From an uncultured Oscillospiraceae bacterium (GTDB taxonomy: Bacteria > Bacillota > Clostridia > Oscillospirales > Ruminococcaceae): 7,785 bases of DNA. The notes below the pieces were generated by a model. It was not told the DNA's origin and searched no databases. It was given only the letters and a program-made list of their open reading frames with translations. Each line of letters starts with the position of its first letter. The stretch's first letter is position 1. The position numbers were made by a program, and so were the translations under genes. This document shows positions 4,625-7,785 of the stretch, one piece after another. The stretch is from NCBI GenBank assembly GCA_900552845.1, contig USBC01000086.1:1-7785 (forward strand). Reading direction: 5' to 3'.

Positions 4625-6217
4625 ATGCCGGAGCCAAACCTGTGCCGCCACTGTTTTTCCGTGATGGAGGAGGGCGAGACAGTCTGCACTGCCTGTGGGC
4701 GAAAGCCGGAGGAGCCGAATCCGGAGCAGGCGCTGCCGCTGGATACCATACTGGCAGGGCGGTACCGCATCGGTATGGTGCTGCATCACAATGACCTGCT
4801 GACCACCTACCTTGCGTGGGATACCGAAAAGGAGCGCAAGGTACGGGTAGAAGAATTTTTCCCCGGTATTTTAAAGCGGGCAGAGGACGGACAGGGCATT
4901 GTGCTGATCTCCGCCGAGAGCAAAACGCTGTTCCGTACCATGGCAAGCGATCTGCACGATCGCTGGAAGCGCTTGATGGAGATCAGTCACAAGGCACTTC
5001 TGAAAACGCTGGTGCTTTTTTCTGAAAACGATACCCTGTACCGGGTTACAGAGTATCTGCGCATGGAGCCATTGGAGGAAGTTCTCTCCCGCCAGAAAGC
5101 GGATATGAGCCTGACCGATGCGCGGCAGCTCATCAGTCCGCTGATTTCGCTGCTTTCTCAGCTGCACAATCTGGGACTGACCCATTGCGGCATTTCTCCA
5201 CAGAATATCTATGTAGACAGCCGCAAGCGGGTCATTCTGGACGGTTTTGCTCTGCCGGAGCTGCGTACCGTGGGCAACGGACTGCATGCCGAACTTTATG
5301 CCGGATACAGTGCGCCGGAGCAGTATTCCAAGGCGCTGTGGCAGGGGGAATGGACGGATATCTATTCGCTGGGTGCGGTGCTGTACCGTATGCTGGCGGG
5401 TCAGGCGCCCGTCAGCGCTGAGCTGCGTGGGGAGAAGGACTACCTTGCCCCGCTGGGAAAGCTGCGCCCCGACCTGCCGGAGCATGTTTGCGAGGGCATT
5501 ATGAAAGCTCTTTCGGTCGACCATAAGCAGCGCTACCGCTCTATGGAGGCATTTTCCGCCGCACTGCTGGAGGAGACCGGCGCCAATACCGCAGTATTCC
5601 GCCCGGAAGCTCCGGCCCGACCTGCCGGAAAGACCGAACCGGTCAAGGGACGGCAGTTTTCATCAATGGCGATTCTGCTGGCAGTACTGCTTGCTGTCAG
5701 CGTATTGGGCAATGTCTTTTTAGCACTGTGGAACTCCGGCGCATTCAGCGGCAAGGAGCAGCCTGTCACGCCGGTAATGGAACGCAGCTTTGAGGGGTAT
5801 TATCTCCCCATGATAGAGGACGAGCTGGAGCAGATGACCGGCTACAACTTTAATTACCGTTACGAATACAGTGACACCTATCCTGCCGGTGTGATCTACA
5901 AGCAATCGCTGGCGGTGGGGCAGGTACTGCCGGAGGACGGCAGTGTGACCCTTTTTATCAGCAAGGGACCGCAGTACATCAGCATGCCGGATCTCTACGG
6001 CGCCAATGAATCATATGCGATCCGTATTCTTACCGACAGTCAGATCAGCTATACCATCAGCTATGATACCAATCCGGAGACAGGCGGCGAACCGGGCACT
6101 GTAGTAGGGACCAGTATTGCCGCAGGGGAGTTGGTTCGCCCCAAGACTGCCAACGAGGTGGATACCGTCACGGTGACCATTAAGGCGGTACAGACAGACC
6201 CCTTTTATGAAGGCTGA
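4625..6217 (+). CDS. zinc-ribbon, kinase-fold, PASTA membrane protein; probable pseudokinase
   Basis: The protein has 530 residues. A zinc ribbon with Cys7, Cys10, Cys21 and Cys24 leads into a Ser/Thr kinase-like domain (about 40-315). A membrane segment (about 348-369) and an outside region with two PASTA-like repeats (about 385-449, degenerate, and 450-525, with MPDLYG at 454-459) follow. The architecture matches zinc-ribbon kinases of Clostridia that carry a GEGGFGITY loop and a VAIKEYFP motif. Here the loop reads VLHHNDLLTTY, VAIKE has become VRVEE (Lys to Glu76), HRD has become HCG (187-189), and DFG aligns as GFA (207-209) after Asp206. Asn194 and the SAPEQY and WTDIYSLGAVLYRML segments are kept, so the fold is probably intact while phosphotransfer is probably lost. 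PASTA domains bind peptidoglycan or muropeptides in related kinases. AAAGGAGGAG (4610-4619) is a strong ribosome site for the ATG. Confidence 0.92.
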   Translation: MPEPNLCRHCFSVMEEGETVCTACGRKPEEPNPEQALPLDTILAGRYRIGMVLHHNDLLTTYLAWDTEKERKVRVEEFFPGILKRAEDGQGIVLISAESKTLFRTMASDLHDRWKRLMEISHKALLKTLVLFSENDTLYRVTEYLRMEPLEEVLSRQKADMSLTDARQLISPLISLLSQLHNLGLTHCGISPQNIYVDSRKRVILDGFALPELRTVGNGLHAELYAGYSAPEQYSKALWQGEWTDIYSLGAVLYRMLAGQAPVSAELRGEKDYLAPLGKLRPDLPEHVCEGIMKALSVDHKQRYRSMEAFSAALLEETGANTAVFRPEAPARPAGKTEPVKGRQFSSMAILLAVLLAVSVLGNVFLALWNSGAFSGKEQPVTPVMERSFEGYYLPMIEDELEQMTGYNFNYRYEYSDTYPAGVIYKQSLAVGQVLPEDGSVTLFISKGPQYISMPDLYGANESYAIRILTDSQISYTISYDTNPETGGEPGTVVGTSIAAGELVRPKTANEVDTVTVTIKAVQTDPFYEG

Positions 6218-6235
6218 ACCAGCACACAATGAATA

Positions 6236-6270
6236 ACGCCCGCGGGAACGGAGACTCCCGCGGGCGTTTT
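6236..6270. terminator. convergent intrinsic terminator
   Basis: A perfect 12-bp stem (6236-6247 with 6256-6267) and an 8-nt loop is followed on the plus strand by TTTTGT. On the minus strand the tail is TTATTC. It lies 18 nt after the kinase-like gene and 10 nt past the stop of the minus-strand DUF4363 gene, so it probably serves both. Confidence 0.88.
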
Positions 6271-6277
6271 GTATCGT

Positions 6278-6658
6278 TTACAGCAGGGTGCGGAAGCTGG
6301 GTGTTACCGATTCCTTCAGATGCTCCATCATACGCAGGGCAGCATCAAGCGTGCTGAGCAATTCCGCACGGTCGTCCTCCAGACAATAGGCGGACAGCTC
6401 CGAAAGATGCTCCATGATGTTATCCAGATGGTCGTGACGCACATACAGAAGAAATCGCGGTTCCATACCGTTCCATTCCGCCATCAGCTGCTCGCACTGC
6501 TGCTGTACCGATGCCGCTCCGTTCTGCTCCGCCTGCTGCCGGACGGAGGCGGTGTGTTCGCTGAGTCGGTCAATACTTTTTTGCATATCCACCAGGGTGC
6601 AGATGCTGATGCAGAGAATGATCAGCAAAATAATAACCGCTGCCCAAAAGCGCTTCAT
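6278..6658 (-). CDS. DUF4363 family protein
   Basis: A 126-residue protein with an N-terminal membrane helix (about 4-25) followed by a helical, charged outside domain with the NGMEPRFLLYVRHDHLDNIMEHLSELSAYCLEDDR-like pattern. Length, single N-terminal helix and position directly after a DUF421 gene match DUF4363, whose members in Clostridia are often encoded next to DUF421 proteins. No biochemical role is established that I know of. Its ATG overlaps the TGA of the DUF421 gene by 1 nt (TGATG), with an AAGGAG site just upstream, which points to translational coupling and possibly a joint complex in the membrane. Confidence 0.85.
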   Translation of the reverse strand: MKRFWAAVIILLIILCISICTLVDMQKSIDRLSEHTASVRQQAEQNGAASVQQQCEQLMAEWNGMEPRFLLYVRHDHLDNIMEHLSELSAYCLEDDRAELLSTLDAALRMMEHLKESVTPSFRTLL

Positions 6659-7338
6659 CAGCTACGCTCCTTTTCCACAATATCACAGGTGCCGTCCGGA
6701 CAAGCCACCATCAAATAGATATCCCTGATGGCGAGCTTTTTCGCAGCGGCTTTCTTTTCCACCCAGCGCAGGTCCTTCCCGCAGCGGCGCAGCGCCTCAT
6801 GCATTACGGTGCCGTCACACACTACCGCCAGCGGCGGGGCATTCTCCTCCGGACAGTCCGGCAGCGACAGCACCTGCGGTGTGACGGGGCGGTTTTGATA
6901 CTTTTGATAGATCGAGAGCTTGCCGTTGGTTTCCACCACGGCAAATTCGACCTCCTCCACCCGAAAGATACTGTTTTGTCGCAGCTGGATCATCAAATCA
7001 TCGGCGGAAAACCGCAGCTCCCGCATCTGCTGCTGATCAATTTTTCCGTGATGGATAATGATGATGGGACGCCCCGAAACGATGCGCCGCAGGCGGGCGC
7101 TTTTCAGACAGAAAAAGGAGGTCAGCACCTCAAAGCACATCAGCGCCAGAATGGGAAGAAGTCCTGCGAACATGGGGCTGTCGGTTTCTTCGATGGTGAG
7201 GGTGGCAATATTGGAGATGAGAATGGTGATGACCAGCTCCGAGGGCTGTAATTCTCCGATCTGCCGCTTGCCCATCAGCCGTATGCCGAATACCACCACC
7301 AGATATAAGAGCAAGGTTCGCAAAAATGTGACCAGCAA
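6658..7338 (-). CDS. DUF421 / YetF-like membrane protein
   Basis: The protein (226 residues from the TTG at 7338, 229 from the GTG at 7347) has three N-terminal membrane segments within about the first 85 residues and the hallmark RLMGKRQIGELQPSELVITILISN. A soluble C-terminal domain follows, with GRPIIIIHHGKI and LRFSADDLMIQLRQ, typical of YetF-like proteins. DUF421 proteins occur widely in spore-forming Firmicutes, and some relatives encoded with spoVA genes affect spore heat resistance; the function of this one is unknown. The start is uncertain. The GTG at 7347 overlaps the only ribosome site (GAGAGG, 7351-7346), whereas the TTG at 7338 stands 8 nt after it, so TTG is preferred here. The gene is coupled to the downstream DUF4363 gene. 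Confidence 0.9.
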   Translation of the reverse strand: MLVTFLRTLLLYLVVVFGIRLMGKRQIGELQPSELVITILISNIATLTIEETDSPMFAGLLPILALMCFEVLTSFFCLKSARLRRIVSGRPIIIIHHGKIDQQQMRELRFSADDLMIQLRQNSIFRVEEVEFAVVETNGKLSIYQKYQNRPVTPQVLSLPDCPEENAPPLAVVCDGTVMHEALRRCGKDLRWVEKKAAAKKLAIRDIYLMVACPDGTCDIVEKERS

Positions 7339-7343
7339 AATAA

Positions 7344-7559
7344 TCACCTCTCATGGCGGTTAGTATTTGCCGGACTCCTGCCACATATTCCGCACATAAG
7401 CGTGCAGAGGGTGTTGATCTCATCGAGAGAGCAGGCGCTGAGTACGGCGATCCTCCGTTCATACGAGGCCGCTTCCAGCAGCTCGCGCAGCGCAGGCTTG
7501 GCATTTTCAATCAATGCCGGATAATCCGCTCTTGTCGGATACGGAGATTTTCGTGTCAT
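7344..7559 (-). CDS. small protein of unknown function, apparently frameshifted near its 3' end
   Basis: I do not recognise the family. The ATG at 7559 follows AAAGGAAG at a good distance; an in-frame GTG at 7565 overlaps that site. The frame as it stands gives 71 residues: a helical, Tyr/Pro-starting N-terminal part, then an abrupt Cys-rich tail (CTLMCGICGR...) that runs across the ribosome site of the DUF421 gene. Shifting frame at the CTCT on the minus strand (7409-7406) instead gives a natural-looking end, LHAYVRNMWQESGKY, stopping at 7360 just before that ribosome site. The ancestral product was probably about 65 residues. A real mutation, a sequencing error or programmed shifting are all possible. 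It appears to be first in the DUF421-DUF4363 operon. Confidence 0.65.
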   Translation of the reverse strand: MTRKSPYPTRADYPALIENAKPALRELLEAASYERRIAVLSACSLDEINTLCTLMCGICGRSPANTNRHER

Positions 7560-7603
7560 AGGCACTTCCTTTCATTTCATGGGCTGTTTACCCCTAAAAT
7601 GGC

Positions 7604-7641
7604 AGCGCCCGCGCAGGGGTAGGCTTTCCTGTGCGGGCGCT
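7604..7641 (-). terminator. hairpin after the partial minus-strand gene, probable terminator
   Basis: AGCGCCCGCGCAGG (7604-7617) pairs with 7628-7641 over 14 bp with one G-T wobble and a 10-nt loop. On the minus strand it starts 6 nt after a stop codon, but the nearest T run (ATTTT) is several bases past the stem, so termination may be weak. A short ACCCCT/AGGGGT pair (7590-7595 with 7615-7620) could compete with it. Confidence 0.5.
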
Positions 7642-7647
7642 CGGTTC

Positions 7648-7785
7648 TTATTCGTTTTCGGAGTATATACTCCTTGCGGGCGGCGTATATCCGGCGTTTT
7701 TGGCGCGTTCGCTGGCGGCCCTGCGCCGCTCGTCGCTGAACGGCTCCCGGACGCTGACGCAGCTTTTCGGCACGGCGTAGCTGAC
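7648..7785 (-). CDS. 3' end of an unrecognised gene (5' end outside window)
   Basis: The minus strand is open from the window edge for 45 codons to TAA at 7650-7648. The product tail is rich in Arg, Ala, Ser and Glu (PFSDERRRAASERAKNAGYTPP and so on), suggesting a basic helical C-terminus. Codons are strongly GC-ending compared with the left part of the window. A hairpin follows the stop, which supports a real gene end. No family can be named from this fragment, and a short open frame at an edge can occur by chance. Confidence 0.45.
   Translation of the reverse strand, partial: VSYAVPKSCVSVREPFSDERRRAASERAKNAGYTPPARSIYSENE
7660..7673. other. 14-bp perfect palindrome
   Basis: GGAGTATATACTCC is perfectly self-complementary. 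It falls inside the partial coding sequence at the right edge, encoding RSIYS on the minus strand, so it may be chance or a binding site of a dimeric regulator. No second copy was noticed in the window. Confidence 0.3.

Noticed and set aside
4050..5524. Several minus-strand frames under the coiled-coil and pseudokinase genes
   Set aside because: They are shadows of GC-rich coding sequence on the plus strand, without ribosome sites or recognisable domains.
6269..7251. Plus-strand frames opposite the DUF421/DUF4363 operon
   Set aside because: The minus-strand genes have clear families, coupling and ribosome sites; the plus frames are antisense shadows.

Overview
The window looks like chromosomal DNA of a low-to-mid GC anaerobic Firmicute of class Clostridia, probably an Oscillospiraceae/Ruminococcaceae-type gut bacterium. 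The evidence is indirect. Sigma-A promoters with 17-bp spacers and GGAGG-type ribosome sites occur throughout. The four tRNA genes all encode CCA. The DUF421 + DUF4363 pair and the zinc-ribbon/PASTA kinase-like protein are typical of that group. No species can be named from sequence alone.

Layout, left to right. (1) Positions 2-583 hold the 3' end of an ABC-2 type permease. (2) Positions 584-865 are a leader and intergenic region with a strong hairpin, a possible minus-strand small RNA, and a clear promoter for pyrG. (3) pyrG (875-2473) is a complete CTP synthase with all expected catalytic residues. (4) Positions 2474-2713 are non-coding, with a diverged direct repeat, a GC-rich hairpin and a perfect bidirectional terminator. 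(5) A minus-strand tRNA operon reads Gly(TCC)-Arg(TCT)-His(GTG)-Gln(TTG), from a near-consensus promoter at 3118-3146. (6) A divergent promoter drives yebC (3260-3985), followed by an intrinsic terminator. (7) A two-gene unit follows: a secreted/anchored acidic coiled-coil protein (4052-4594), then a zinc-ribbon, kinase-fold, transmembrane, PASTA protein (4625-6217). (8) A convergent terminator separates these from a minus-strand operon: a small frameshifted ORF, a DUF421/YetF-like membrane protein and a DUF4363 protein. (9) At the right edge lies the 3' end of an unrecognised minus-strand gene.

Most of the window is housekeeping (nucleotide synthesis, tRNAs, translation-associated YebC). The most unusual locus is 4052-6217. 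Its second protein has the architecture of a membrane PASTA Ser/Thr kinase with an N-terminal zinc ribbon, but the glycine-rich loop, the VAIK lysine, the HRD aspartate and the DFG aspartate are all replaced, so it reads as a pseudokinase. Its partner has a signal peptide, Trp/Asp-rich motifs, a heptad coiled coil and a C-terminal membrane anchor. Together they suggest an envelope-sensing or scaffolding pair of unknown function. Other points worth checking are a tRNA-Gln with C at the near-universal U55 position, a terminator whose arm pairs with the tRNA-Gln 3' end, a candidate sRNA at 584-668, and a 2-nt frameshift near the end of the small ORF upstream of the DUF421 gene.
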